DNA from: an uncultured Litoreibacter sp.
GTDB lineage: Bacteria; Pseudomonadota; Alphaproteobacteria; Rhodobacterales; Rhodobacteraceae
Assembly (NCBI GenBank): GCA_947493265.1
Contig: CANLQL010000002.1
Coordinates: 62,001-126,000, forward strand
Length of the DNA stretch: 64,000 nt
Reading direction: 5' to 3'
Position 1 is the stretch's first letter. Every line of letters starts with the position of its first letter. This document shows positions 9,687 through 18,899 of the stretch, piece after piece. The notes under the pieces were generated by a model. That model did not search any database. It saw only the letters and a list, made by a program, of their open reading frames with translations, and was not told the DNA's origin. The translations under genes were made by a program, and so were the position numbers.

Positions 9687-11363
9687 ATGGAATACAAATC
9701 AGATATTGAGATCGCTCGGGAAGCAAAGAAGCGCCCAATTCAAGAGATCGGTGCAAAGCTGGGCATCCCTGATGCGGATCTTTTGCCATTTGGCCATGAC
9801 AAAGCGAAAGTCTCGGCAGAGTTCATCGCCGCGCAAAAAGGCAAGAAAGACGGCAAGCTGATTCTGGTCACCGCGATCAACCCGACACCTGCGGGCGAAG
9901 GTAAGACGACCACGACTGTGGGTCTGGGCGACGGTCTGAACGCGATTGGTAAGAAAACCGCGATCTGTATCCGCGAGGCGTCGCTGGGTCCGTGCTTCGG
10001 CATGAAAGGCGGGGCTGCAGGTGGCGGTTACGCGCAAGTCGTTCCGATGGAAGAAATGAACCTGCATTTCACAGGTGATTTTCACGCCATCACATCTGCG
10101 CATAACTTGCTGAGCGCGATGATCGACAACCACATCTACTGGGGCAACGCGCTTGAGATCGATCAGCGTCGCGTCACATGGAAACGTGTTCTGGACATGA
10201 ATGACCGGGCGCTGCGCGATGTCGTCTCCAGCCTTGGCGGCGTGGCAAATGGCTTCCCGCGTCAAACTGGCTTTGACATCACGGTGGCCTCTGAGGTTAT
10301 GGCGATCTTGTGCCTGGCCACAGACCTGGACGACCTGCAAAAACGTCTGGGCGATATCATTGTGGCCTATACGCGCGAGCGCAAACCGATATTTGCCCGC
10401 GATATCAAGGCCGATGGTGCGATGACAGTTCTGCTGCAGCAAGCCATGCAACCAAACCTCGTGCAAACGCTGGAAAATAACCCGGCTTTCGTTCATGGCG
10501 GCCCGTTCGCCAATATCGCGCATGGATGTAACTCTGTTGTGGCGACAACGACGGCGCTGAAATTGGCTGATTTCGTCGTCACAGAAGCAGGCTTCGGCGC
10601 TGATTTGGGCGCAGAGAAGTTCATGAACATCAAATGCCGCAAAGCGGGTCTGGCACCCGATTGCGTCGTGCTGGTGGCCACATGCCGCGCGATGAAAATG
10701 AATGGCGGCGTGGCGAAAGCGGACCTGGGTCCGGAAAATGTCGAAGCCATCGAAAAAGGCTGTCCGAACCTTGGCCGTCACATCGAGAATGTGAAATCTT
10801 TCGGTGTGCCCGTGGTCGTCGCGATCAACCACTTCGTTACGGATACTGATGCGGAAGTCGCAGCCGTGAAAGCCTATGTCGAGGCGCAAGGCTCAGAAGC
10901 AATTCTGTGCAAGCACTGGGAATTGGGGTCCGAGGGGACCAAAGACCTGGCCGCACGCGTCGCAGAGATTGCCGAAAGCGGTGCCAGCAATTTTGAACCA
11001 TTGTACGGGGACGACCTGAGCCTGATGGCCAAGATCGAAACTGTCGCCAAGCGCATCTACCGCGCCGACGAAGTTCTGGCTGACAGCAAGATCCGCAACC
11101 AGCTGAAGGATTGGGAAGATGCCGGCTATGGCAACCTGCCGGTCTGTATGGCGAAAACGCAGTATTCCTTCTCCACGGATCCGAACCTGCGCGGTGCGCC
11201 GACAGGGCACAGCCTGCCAATTCGTGAGGTGCGCCTAAGCGCTGGTGCGGGCTTCGTGGTTGTTGTCTGTGGTGAGATCATGACGATGCCGGGCCTGCCG
11301 CGCGTCCCATCTGCGGAAGCGATCATGCTCAATGAAAATGGTCAGATCGAAGGTCTGTTCTAA
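9687..11363 (+). CDS. fhs: Formate-tetrahydrofolate ligase
   Basis: A 558-residue cytosolic enzyme that makes 10-formyl-THF from formate, ATP and THF (reversible). The P-loop-like motif [18 protein letters not shown] at about residues 69-86, the [24 protein letters not shown] stretch and the C-terminal [15 protein letters not shown] are family signatures. ATG 9687 follows a TTTGGAGGAT ribosome-binding site; the open frame extends to 9621 without support. Paired with folD downstream, it handles one-carbon units between formate and methylene-THF, a common arrangement in roseobacters that oxidise methylated compounds. Confidence 0.98.
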   Translation: MEYKSDIEIAREAKKRPIQEIGAKLGIPDADLLPFGHDKAKVSAEFIAAQKGKKDGKLILVTAINPTPAGEGKTTTTVGLGDGLNAIGKKTAICIREASLGPCFGMKGGAAGGGYAQVVPMEEMNLHFTGDFHAITSAHNLLSAMIDNHIYWGNALEIDQRRVTWKRVLDMNDRALRDVVSSLGGVANGFPRQTGFDITVASEVMAILCLATDLDDLQKRLGDIIVAYTRERKPIFARDIKADGAMTVLLQQAMQPNLVQTLENNPAFVHGGPFANIAHGCNSVVATTTALKLADFVVTEAGFGADLGAEKFMNIKCRKAGLAPDCVVLVATCRAMKMNGGVAKADLGPENVEAIEKGCPNLGRHIENVKSFGVPVVVAINHFVTDTDAEVAAVKAYVEAQGSEAILCKHWELGSEGTKDLAARVAEIAESGASNFEPLYGDDLSLMAKIETVAKRIYRADEVLADSKIRNQLKDWEDAGYGNLPVCMAKTQYSFSTDPNLRGAPTGHSLPIREVRLSAGAGFVVVVCGEIMTMPGLPRVPSAEAIMLNENGQIEGLF

Positions 11364-11381
11364 ACTCCCATAACTCGGGTG

Positions 11382-11418
11382 CCTGTCTGAGGCGCGCATT
11401 GAACGCGCCTCAGACAGG
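11382..11418. other. Strong hairpin between fhs and folD, no U-tract
   Basis: Perfect 15-bp inverted repeat: 11382-11396 (CCTGTCTGAGGCGCG) pairs with 11404-11418, with a 7-base loop. The following bases (GCTGGCGAG) lack a T run, so it is not a canonical terminator on the plus strand; it may stabilise the fhs mRNA end or be Rho-linked. Confidence 0.6.
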
Positions 11419-11478
11419 GCTGGCGAGACGCTGTCCCACCAGCTTTCGAAAGACCCGCTGCAAGAAAAGGAAAACTCA

Positions 11479-12381
11479 ATGACCGCGAAAGTTATTGATG
11501 GCAAAGCATTTGCCGCCACCGTGCGCGCGCAAGTGGCCGAACATGTCACACGTCTGGTAAACGACAACGGGATTACGCCGGGTTTGGCTGTGGTGTTGGT
11601 CGGGGAAGACCCGGCAAGCCAGGTTTACGTGCGTTCCAAAGGCAAGCAGACCGTTGAGGTCGGCATGAAAAGTGTCGAGCATAAGCTGGACGTAGACACC
11701 TCCGAGGCGGATCTTCTGGCCCTGATCGACCAGCTGAACAATGATGACAGCATCCACGGAATTCTCGTACAGCTGCCATTGCCGAAGCACCTGAATGAAG
11801 ATCTGGTGATCAACTCGATCTCTCCGGCGAAGGATGTGGACGGGTTTCATATCTCCAATGTCGGGCTGCTTGGAACGGGTCAGAAATCTATGGTTCCTTG
11901 CACGCCACTTGGGTGCTTGATGATGTTGCGGGATCATCATGGCAGCCTCAGCGGGATGAACGCAGTGGTTATCGGGCGCAGCAACATTGTTGGCAAACCG
12001 ATGGCGCAATTGCTGTTGGGTGACAGCTGCACGGTGACGATTGCGCATTCGCGGACCAAGGATCTGCCAGAAGTGGTGCGCGGTGCCGATATCGTTGTTG
12101 CTGCAGTTGGACGACCAGAAATGGTTCCGGGCGACTGGATCAAGCCGGGTGCAACTGTGATTGATGTGGGTATCAACCGTCTTGATGCGCCCGAAAAAGG
12201 CGAAGGGAAAACCCGCCTTGTGGGCGACGTGGACTATGACAGCTGCGCAGCGGTAGCCGGTGCAATTACCCCGGTTCCGGGCGGCGTCGGTCCAATGACA
12301 ATCGCCTGCCTTCTGGCCAACACGCTGACTGCGTGCTGTCGCGCAAATGGTCTGGCCGAGCCGGAAAGCCTGACAGCCTAA
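11479..12381 (+). CDS. folD: FolD, methylene-THF dehydrogenase/cyclohydrolase
   Basis: A 300-residue bifunctional enzyme that interconverts 5,10-methylene-THF, 5,10-methenyl-THF and 10-formyl-THF with NADP. Visible signatures are [22 protein letters not shown] (in part; about residues 34-55) containing the catalytic Tyr and Lys region, [12 protein letters not shown], the [11 protein letters not shown] nucleotide-binding motif, and C-terminal [10 protein letters not shown]. Follows fhs in the same direction. Its last 4 bases overlap the end of the convergent pdeM gene. Confidence 0.98.
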   Translation: MTAKVIDGKAFAATVRAQVAEHVTRLVNDNGITPGLAVVLVGEDPASQVYVRSKGKQTVEVGMKSVEHKLDVDTSEADLLALIDQLNNDDSIHGILVQLPLPKHLNEDLVINSISPAKDVDGFHISNVGLLGTGQKSMVPCTPLGCLMMLRDHHGSLSGMNAVVIGRSNIVGKPMAQLLLGDSCTVTIAHSRTKDLPEVVRGADIVVAAVGRPEMVPGDWIKPGATVIDVGINRLDAPEKGEGKTRLVGDVDYDSCAAVAGAITPVPGGVGPMTIACLLANTLTACCRANGLAEPESLTA

Positions 12382-13046
12382 TCCGACCTTGGCATCGGGA
12401 TCTGGCAGGGTGTTTGCCCTGTCAGGATCGCGTGGGCCTGTTCGCGCATCAACGGATCGAAGACCGGGCTGTCGGAGTACAGACCACCCGTATAGGTCCC
12501 AAACGCCGGCAAGATCAGCTTGTGATCATCATACAAAAAGCACGGCCGCGATATCGAACGGCCGCGCAGCTGCATCCGCGCTTTCGGGTGAAAATGGCCG
12601 GTCACTTCACCGCGCGCACCCGGCGTCGCGATATGGCGAAACACCAGCGGTCCCACGCGATATTCGAACAGATGTGTGCCGCCGATCTCCAGCGGGCCGG
12701 GGTCATGGTTGCCCTCAATCCAGACCCAGGTGCGCCCGGCCATCAGCCGCGTCATCCAGTCAGAAACCTGGTCGTCGATGGCGGCCCCGGCCTGCAAATC
12801 GTCAAAGCTGTCGCCCAGACAAATTACGACAGAGGGCGCTGTGCGTTCAATTTCGGCATCAAGCCGGGTCAGCGTGTCGATCGTCTCATAGGGGGGGAGC
12901 ATCTGGCCACCACGCCGCGCGATCCGTTCTGACTTTCCCAGATGCAGGTCTGACACAACCAGAATGCGTTCCTCGGGCCAAAACAATGCCCCCGCGCCAG
13001 AGGCTTCCAGATGACAGTCCTGAAAGGAAAAGGGAAACACGTTCAT
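12378..13046 (-). CDS. pdeM: PdeM-like metallophosphoesterase (ligase-associated DNA repair)
   Basis: A 222-residue calcineurin-like phosphoesterase. Metal-binding motifs appear in order: SDLHLGK (about residues 32-38), GDSFDD (about 77-82), GNHDPG (about 113-118) and GHFHPKA near residue 149. The family name, ligase-associated DNA damage response endonuclease PdeM, comes from its usual linkage to a DEXH helicase, an ATP-dependent ligase and an exonuclease. Here only the helicase is adjacent (43-base gap, same strand). The 3' end overlaps folD by 4 bases. Confidence 0.87.
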   Translation of the reverse strand: MNVFPFSFQDCHLEASGAGALFWPEERILVVSDLHLGKSERIARRGGQMLPPYETIDTLTRLDAEIERTAPSVVICLGDSFDDLQAGAAIDDQVSDWMTRLMAGRTWVWIEGNHDPGPLEIGGTHLFEYRVGPLVFRHIATPGARGEVTGHFHPKARMQLRGRSISRPCFLYDDHKLILPAFGTYTGGLYSDSPVFDPLMREQAHAILTGQTPCQIPMPRSD

Positions 13047-13089
13047 GCTTCGTTCGTGCCAAATCGCCGGGCCATTGGCAAGCGGAACA

Positions 13090-15492
13090 TCATGATCCTG
13101 TTGCCATGGCGATCAGGCGTTCTGCTTCCTCTGCCATCAAGCGTTCCTCCGCCTTGCCTTTGACGGGCACTTTGCCGACTTCCAGAAACAGGGGGGCGGC
13201 CAACGGGGTAATGCGATCCAGCACCCGATGATCAATCTGGCCCTGCGTTCGGGCAACCATATGTTCGATCCGACCGAAGTCGATCAGACCCTTCATCGCC
13301 TCTTCCCGTGTGATATCCAGCATCAGATGGTCTGGGTCATATTTTCGCAATGTATCGTACAGAATATCGCTGGAAAACGTCGCTTGCCGCCCGGATTTCC
13401 GCTTTCCGACAGTCATTTTGTCGATCAATCCCCCGATGATGGCAGAGGCGCGGAACGTGCGTTTCATCACCGCATTTCCTGCAAGCCAGGTCTCCAAACC
13501 TTCGCGCAGATCCACCACGTCGAACAGCGATGCCGGGTCTTCCAGAGGGGTCAATCCCCAGATCATCGTCGCATAGTCAGTGGCTAGAAACCCAAGTGGA
13601 TCAAAGCCTTGTTCTTCCATGCGTTGGGTCAACAGCAGGCCCAGCGTCTGCTGTGCGTTGCGCCCAGCAAAGCCATAAATGCAGGAGTGTGACCGCGCCT
13701 CGTGGGGAAAGGTCTCTATCAGCAATCGACCCTTTTCGGGGAGCTGAGATACATGTCGCTGCAACGCCAACCATTGCGCGGTGTGGTCCGGCAAGTCTGG
13801 CCAGGACGGCTGCGCGAAGATCGACAGGATCCGATCGCTCAGCTGGGTCGAGGTTGCGAATTTCGTGCCCGCAAAAGCTGCGATCTTCGGCGATTTGGTC
13901 GCGTTGCGCGTCACCTCAACCACCATTTCGCGCAGGCCCTCGTAGCGGACGACCTGTCCGCCGATCAGGAACGTGTCACCGCTGGTCAGTGTTGCCGCGA
14001 AGGCCTCTTCCACCTCGCCCAATGGTGCGCCACCCATGCGGTTTTTCAGCCTGACTTTCAGCGTTTCGTTGTCCAGTATCGTGCCGATATTCATCCGAAT
14101 CTGCCGCGCCGCACGCGGGTCTCGTAGCTGCCAAAGCCCGTCCCGCTGCACCAATCGCTGGTATTTGTCATAGGCCCGCAGCGCGTAACCGCCTGTCGCG
14201 CAGAAATCCAGGCAGGCTTCAAACTCTTCAGGGCTCAATTGGTGATACGGGCCCGCCGTTGTCACTTCAGCGTAAAGTTCTGCAGCATCAAAAGGGCCGC
14301 TGGCCGCCCGGATCAGGATATGCTGACACAGCACGTCGCGCGGCCCGCGCCCGCGCGGCTCCCCATCCAGTTCATGTGCGATCACGGCATCAAGGGCGGC
14401 TTTGCATTCGACGATCTCAAACCGGTTTGCGGGCACCAGAATGGCCTTGGACGGCGCGTTGTATTGGTGATTTGCCCGACCAATGCGTTGCACCAAACGT
14501 TTGACGTTTTTGGGTGCGCCTATCTGAACCACAAGGTCCACATCGCCCCAATCAATGCCCAAATCCAAACTGCCCGTACAGACAATTGCCTTCAGCTGCC
14601 CCGCGACCATCGCGGCTTCCACCTTCGCGCGTTGTTCGCGGGCCAGTGATCCGTGATGGATGCCGATCGGCAATTGTTCATCATTGGCGAGCCAAAGATT
14701 GTGGAAGAAAATCTCTGCCTGCGCACGGGTATTGTGAAAAATCAACGTCGTGTTGTGGGCCCGGACAAGATCAAGCACAGCGGGGATCGCGTATTTTCCC
14801 CCGGCTCCGGACCAAGGCGGCGGCGTTTCGGTTTCCAGCATCGTGATGTCCGGATCGGGTCCGGGATCGGCCAGCACAAGACGCGTTTCGTTTGGATGGC
14901 ACGCCAAGAACTTTGCCACCGCAGCGGGGTCTTCCACCGTTGCCGACAGACCGACCCGTCTGAGGGTCGGGGCCAATGTTTGCAACCGGCTGAGCGCCAG
15001 CATCAGTTGATCGCCGCGCTTTGATTCCGCCAGGGCATGAATCTCGTCTACGATAACTCGTTGTATTCCATTGAAAATTCGGGGTGCGTCTTCATAGCTA
15101 AGTAATAGCGCCAGACTTTCGGGCGTCGTCAGCAGGATTTGCGGCGGGTCTGCACGCTGCTTTCTTCGTTGGGTCTGGGTTGTGTCGCCGGTGCGATCTT
15201 CGATGCGGATATCCAGCCCAATCTCATCAACCGGCGTGCGCAGGTTGCGTTTTATATCATTGGCCAAGGCTTTGAGCGGCGAGATATAGAGCGTGTGCAA
15301 TCCCGGCTTCGGAGATTTTGCAAGTTCGGCCAATGTGGGGAGAAACCCCGCCATTGTCTTGCCGCCGCCAGTTGGTGCGATCAGCAAAACCGACGGGTCG
15401 GCTGCGGCTTCAAGCATGGCTTCCTGATGCGGATGGATGGACCAACCGCGTGCCGAAAACCAATTTGAAAGTGAGGTAGGAAGTGCGTTCAT
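13090..15492 (-). CDS. Lhr-like DEXH helicase (ligase-associated DNA damage response)
   Basis: An 800-residue superfamily 2 helicase. Motif I APTGGGKT (about residues 39-46), motif Ia YISPLKALA, motif II VDEIHALAESKRGDQL, motif III LSATV, and motif VI RIGRANH. The C-terminal half is the Lhr-core/WH region and the DUF4145-free tail typical of the shorter (about 800-residue) clade, not the 1500-residue full Lhr. It translocates on ssDNA in 3'-5' direction in known relatives. Upstream of pdeM on the same strand; the ligase and exonuclease that normally complete the set are not in the window. Confidence 0.9.
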   Translation of the reverse strand: MNALPTSLSNWFSARGWSIHPHQEAMLEAAADPSVLLIAPTGGGKTMAGFLPTLAELAKSPKPGLHTLYISPLKALANDIKRNLRTPVDEIGLDIRIEDRTGDTTQTQRRKQRADPPQILLTTPESLALLLSYEDAPRIFNGIQRVIVDEIHALAESKRGDQLMLALSRLQTLAPTLRRVGLSATVEDPAAVAKFLACHPNETRLVLADPGPDPDITMLETETPPPWSGAGGKYAIPAVLDLVRAHNTTLIFHNTRAQAEIFFHNLWLANDEQLPIGIHHGSLAREQRAKVEAAMVAGQLKAIVCTGSLDLGIDWGDVDLVVQIGAPKNVKRLVQRIGRANHQYNAPSKAILVPANRFEIVECKAALDAVIAHELDGEPRGRGPRDVLCQHILIRAASGPFDAAELYAEVTTAGPYHQLSPEEFEACLDFCATGGYALRAYDKYQRLVQRDGLWQLRDPRAARQIRMNIGTILDNETLKVRLKNRMGGAPLGEVEEAFAATLTSGDTFLIGGQVVRYEGLREMVVEVTRNATKSPKIAAFAGTKFATSTQLSDRILSIFAQPSWPDLPDHTAQWLALQRHVSQLPEKGRLLIETFPHEARSHSCIYGFAGRNAQQTLGLLLTQRMEEQGFDPLGFLATDYATMIWGLTPLEDPASLFDVVDLREGLETWLAGNAVMKRTFRASAIIGGLIDKMTVGKRKSGRQATFSSDILYDTLRKYDPDHLMLDITREEAMKGLIDFGRIEHMVARTQGQIDHRVLDRITPLAAPLFLEVGKVPVKGKAEERLMAEEAERLIAMATGS

Positions 15493-15547
15493 ACCCCAAC
15501 CATAGCGCGATTGCGCAGCAGGTTAAGGCATGAACGACAGTTTCGCG

Positions 15548-16864
15548 TTAGTGTTTGATCTCTTCGTCGACCACATACATGTTCGCCCATGCCCGGTCGA
15601 TCAGATCTGGCGACATCTTATAGGGAATACCTTCATAGTCGCAGACCGAAATCATCTGATCGATCAGGAAGTTTGCATGGTAGTTCGCAAACAGGTTGTC
15701 GATCGATGGGTATTTTTTCTTGAGAAGATGGATCAACGATTCCTCGTTCATGGAGATCTTCTTTTTCTTCGCAACCAGCGCCAGAACCTTCAGGAATTCT
15801 TCCTGCGTCGGGCCATCGATCTTGATCTTGTAGAAAATCCGCCGCAGCGCCGCGCCGTCAAACATTTCGTTCGGGTGGAAGTTGGTCGAGAAAATCACCA
15901 AAGTGTCGAACGGAACTTCGAATTTTTCACCTGATTGAAGCGCCAGAATATCGTAGCCGGCTTCCATTGGAACAATCCACCGGTTGATAAGTGCCTGAGG
16001 GGGTTCTTCCTGACGGCCAAGGTCGTCCACGATGAACACGCCGCCGGTTGACTTCAGCTGAAGCGACGCCTGATAGGTGCGCGAGGTGGAATTGTAGTTC
16101 AGATCGAGCATGCTCAGCGACAATTCACCACCGGTCATCACGGTTGGGCGTTCACACAGGATGTATCGCTTGTCGAAGCGGTTGTCGGTGCGGCGCAGGG
16201 AGGACGTCGTCTCAGCCTCTTCAGCCCCGGCGATCGTGTGCACGATCGGGTCATACATGGTCACAACCTGACCTGCATATTCGATGCAATGTGGGATGTA
16301 GATCTTGTCGCCCAAAGCGTCGCGAATTCCGTTTGAAATCGCGGACTTACCGTTGCCGGGAGGGCCATAAAGCAAGATCGATCGGCCAGAGCTGACTGCC
16401 GGGCCAAGGTTGCTCAGCAGGTCGTCGGGCAGGATCAAATGCCCCATCGACCCCATCAAGCGGTCTTGCGTGATCTGGATGTTGCGAACCGATTGACGCT
16501 CCACTTGTTCTTTGTACAGATCCAGCGGAACGGGCAAGGGGCCATAATATTCAGACTGGCTCAACGCATCCAAGGCGCGGGCTTTGCCTGTGTCAGACAG
16601 CTGAAATGTCATTTCGCTGCCGGAGCCCGCATGCAAGGTGCCTTGTGCTTCCATCAACTTTTGCTCGCGTGCGATCTCAACCAATTGTTGGGCCAGCGGC
16701 AAGGTCAGGCACAGCGCGTTTGCGATGTCATTGACGGTTTCCAGGTTCTTGCGGAACACGGTTTTCAGCAGAATATCCCGCATCATCACGATACTGAGGC
16801 CGGTATCTTTCAGCGAACGTGGCGGGGCCGGGGCGACAACTCCGGGGGGGACATGCATATTCAT
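15548..16864 (-). CDS. AAA+ ATPase with N-terminal winged-helix-like region, Tad-linked
   Basis: A 438-residue cytosolic protein of unknown job. The N-terminal ~125 residues (VNDIANALCLTLPLAQQLVEIAREQ) look like a winged-helix module. The ATPase core follows: Walker A GPPGNGKS (about 170-177), Walker B VFIVDDLGRQ, sensor-1 IFSTNFHPNE and an Arg-rich LRRIFYK region. No signal or membrane segment. It sits at the downstream end of the minus-strand Tad pilus genes after an 87-base gap, so a role in pilus assembly or regulation is inferred only from position. It is not one of the known Tad ATPases (TadA, TadZ). Confidence 0.75.
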   Translation of the reverse strand: MNMHVPPGVVAPAPPRSLKDTGLSIVMMRDILLKTVFRKNLETVNDIANALCLTLPLAQQLVEIAREQKLMEAQGTLHAGSGSEMTFQLSDTGKARALDALSQSEYYGPLPVPLDLYKEQVERQSVRNIQITQDRLMGSMGHLILPDDLLSNLGPAVSSGRSILLYGPPGNGKSAISNGIRDALGDKIYIPHCIEYAGQVVTMYDPIVHTIAGAEEAETTSSLRRTDNRFDKRYILCERPTVMTGGELSLSMLDLNYNSTSRTYQASLQLKSTGGVFIVDDLGRQEEPPQALINRWIVPMEAGYDILALQSGEKFEVPFDTLVIFSTNFHPNEMFDGAALRRIFYKIKIDGPTQEEFLKVLALVAKKKKISMNEESLIHLLKKKYPSIDNLFANYHANFLIDQMISVCDYEGIPYKMSPDLIDRAWANMYVVDEEIKH

Positions 16865-16951
16865 TGGTTCAGCCCTTTTAGGAAATTTTCCAATGAATAG
16901 CCTTGTTTTACGGCATTAATTGGGCCGCAATTCGTCGCAATAAGGGAGTGT

Positions 16952-17440
16952 TTAGAACGCGCGCAGTGCCAAATAGGCGACCAAAGTCAGCGCCAGCGGG
17001 TATCCCATCGGGAATTGCTTGGTCTCAACCCAGCTTTGCCAGGTTGGTGTGGCATTCCGAATGGCTGGAATTGCGCGTGCAATGCGGTGGCTGACATAGC
17101 CAAAAATGACGCATCCGGCCAATAAAAACAGGCTCATTGACAGATCCTGCAGGGCGAAAAATGGGGCCATGGCAGCTGCAAATTTTGCGTCTCCGGCACC
17201 GACAAGGCCCATGGCGCTTGCCACAAAACCCAAGACCAGAATGGCCACGAAATGCAGCAATCTGGCCCCAAATTCCGGGAAGGGAAGGGCCAATGCGCCG
17301 ACCACCAGGAAAACCGCCATCAGGGCCAGAACCGACTTGTTGGGAATTTTCATCCGCGACAAGTCGCTATAGGCGGCCCAGATCGCAATCGGGATCACGC
17401 ATGGTAAAAACCAAAGCGCGGGAACGCTCGCCAAGTCCAT
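16952..17440 (-). CDS. cpaA: CpaA/TadV prepilin peptidase
   Basis: A 162-residue polytopic membrane protein with about five hydrophobic segments. The two aspartates of type IV prepilin peptidases appear in AAYSDLSRMKIPN (about residue 26) and in GLVGAGDAKF (about residue 83). It lacks the N-methylation domain, as usual for TadV/CpaA. It cleaves Flp prepilins after the Gly of the DE(D/S)G site. Three bases separate it from the upstream TPR lipoprotein gene, so it is co-transcribed. Confidence 0.92.
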   Translation of the reverse strand: MDLASVPALWFLPCVIPIAIWAAYSDLSRMKIPNKSVLALMAVFLVVGALALPFPEFGARLLHFVAILVLGFVASAMGLVGAGDAKFAAAMAPFFALQDLSMSLFLLAGCVIFGYVSHRIARAIPAIRNATPTWQSWVETKQFPMGYPLALTLVAYLALRAF

Positions 17441-17443
17441 GAA

Positions 17444-18292
17444 TTACGCTTTTTCGAGCTTTGTCAGGGAGTTAACAGCCGCCTCGAAATGCTGCGGATG
17501 GGTCTCAATCGCTTGTTCCAGCAAGGTTTTCCCGGTGTTGAGATCGCCTTGTTTCACCGCAGCCAGTGCCAGAGTGTACAACAGCTGTGCCCGTTCGGTC
17601 TGGGTGACTTTTATGATCGGCAGGGTGTAGTTTTTCTGCGCGCCACGGGCCAAAACCATGTTGTTTTTGGCTGTAAAGAGGCTTGGATCATACGTGATCG
17701 CCTCGCCGAACAGCGCTTCGGCTTCGCTATATTCTCCGCGTGACAGCTTCGAATAACCCCAGTTGTTCAGCACATTACCCGGGCGGGTCGTCAAACCGAC
17801 GGCTGTTTCATAGAAACTGTCGGCCTTCTTCCACTCTTTGTTGCTGTCGGCGATCATTGCTTCCAGGCGGTAGCGGTCAAAATTCTCATAGGTTGGCGGG
17901 ATCGTGTCGAGGATGCTTTCAGCCTTGTCCCAGTTACCCGTTCTGATCAACGCATCCGCGTAGGAGACGTTATCGGCGTTCGTTGCGTCTTCATGCGCCA
18001 CAACTCTGGACCAGATAACGGCCCCTTCGGTGGCGCGTTTGGCGCGGATCAAGGACATGGCAAGGCCGCGTTGCAGATCGATCCGTTTGGGATCTTGCGC
18101 AGATGCGCGTTGGAAATAGGCCACCGCTTCTTCAGGGTCCGCGACGGTTAACATGATGTCATTGAGGTTGGTCTGATCAATCACATTGACGTTCTTGAGG
18201 GCTTTTTCTGTTTCGCTTTCGTTTGTGCTTTCACATGCCGAAAGTGCGACCGTGCCCAAAAGGCACAGGATACCTGTCTTCAATTGGCGCAT
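17444..18292 (-). CDS. tadD: TadD-like TPR lipoprotein
   Basis: A 282-residue lipoprotein with lipobox VALSAC and tetratricopeptide repeats (for example AVAYFQRASAQDPKRIDLQRGLA and NVLNNWGYSKLSRGEYSEAEALFGEA, in part). TadD acts as pilotin or assembly factor for the Tad secretin. The frame opens at a TTG (18316), but ATG 18292 gives a proper signal peptide and has GAGGACG just upstream. Second TPR gene of the locus; overlaps nothing and is 10-34 bases from its neighbour depending on start. Confidence 0.88.
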   Translation of the reverse strand: MRQLKTGILCLLGTVALSACESTNESETEKALKNVNVIDQTNLNDIMLTVADPEEAVAYFQRASAQDPKRIDLQRGLAMSLIRAKRATEGAVIWSRVVAHEDATNADNVSYADALIRTGNWDKAESILDTIPPTYENFDRYRLEAMIADSNKEWKKADSFYETAVGLTTRPGNVLNNWGYSKLSRGEYSEAEALFGEAITYDPSLFTAKNNMVLARGAQKNYTLPIIKVTQTERAQLLYTLALAAVKQGDLNTGKTLLEQAIETHPQHFEAAVNSLTKLEKA

Positions 18293-18326
18293 TTTTGCGT
18301 CCTCTGCTGCTCTCAATTGCGCTTGA

Positions 18327-18893
18327 TCAGGGTGTTTGAAGCAGCAGGTAGTTACCTTGGCCTCGTCGCACTAAGTCAAACGCTTCATTATTTTGATCGA
18401 CAGTATAGGCCGGATTTTTCAATTTTGCGAGGGCGAGGCGCAGGTTTTCCCGGATCTCGTCCGATTTGCCACTATCCAGTGCGAAGGCTGTTTGGAACAC
18501 GCGGCTGGCCTCGCCGGGTTGGCCGCGGGTCATCAGAACGACCCCAAGATTGTTCCAGGCCGGAACGAAGGTTTGGTCTTCCTTAACGGCTTTTCTCAGA
18601 AGGTTTTCAGCCTGACCCAGACGCCCAAGTTTCAGGTTCGCTGATCCCAGAGCGCTTAGCACATCAACGGTCGTCCCAGTTTCGCCAGCTGCGCGGTAGT
18701 AGGCCCGCAGTGCCAGCTCATATTCGCCCGAACTCATCAGACGGTGCCCGACGATCAACCCGTCAACGGAATCGCGATCTGTTATCTCACCAAAGGGTGC
18801 AAAAGGATCGGCGCTGCCGGGAAGTTCTGGCGGGGCTTGATCGCACCCCGCAAGACAAATCAGGATCGTAAAGCTGCTCGCCCACCTGAGCAT
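18327..18893 (-). CDS. Second TPR lipoprotein of the Tad locus
   Basis: A 188-residue lipoprotein: signal peptide with lipobox ICLAGC (Cys17), then TPR-like helices (YELALRAYYRAAGETG, ALGSANLKLGRLGQAENLLRKA, AWNNLGVVLMTRGQPGEASRVF). Paralogous in layout to the adjacent tadD. Presumably periplasmic or outer-membrane and part of pilus assembly. Only 6 bases from tadC, so the same operon. Confidence 0.85.
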   Translation of the reverse strand: MLRWASSFTILICLAGCDQAPPELPGSADPFAPFGEITDRDSVDGLIVGHRLMSSGEYELALRAYYRAAGETGTTVDVLSALGSANLKLGRLGQAENLLRKAVKEDQTFVPAWNNLGVVLMTRGQPGEASRVFQTAFALDSGKSDEIRENLRLALAKLKNPAYTVDQNNEAFDLVRRGQGNYLLLQTP

Positions 18894-18899
18894 GAGAAT

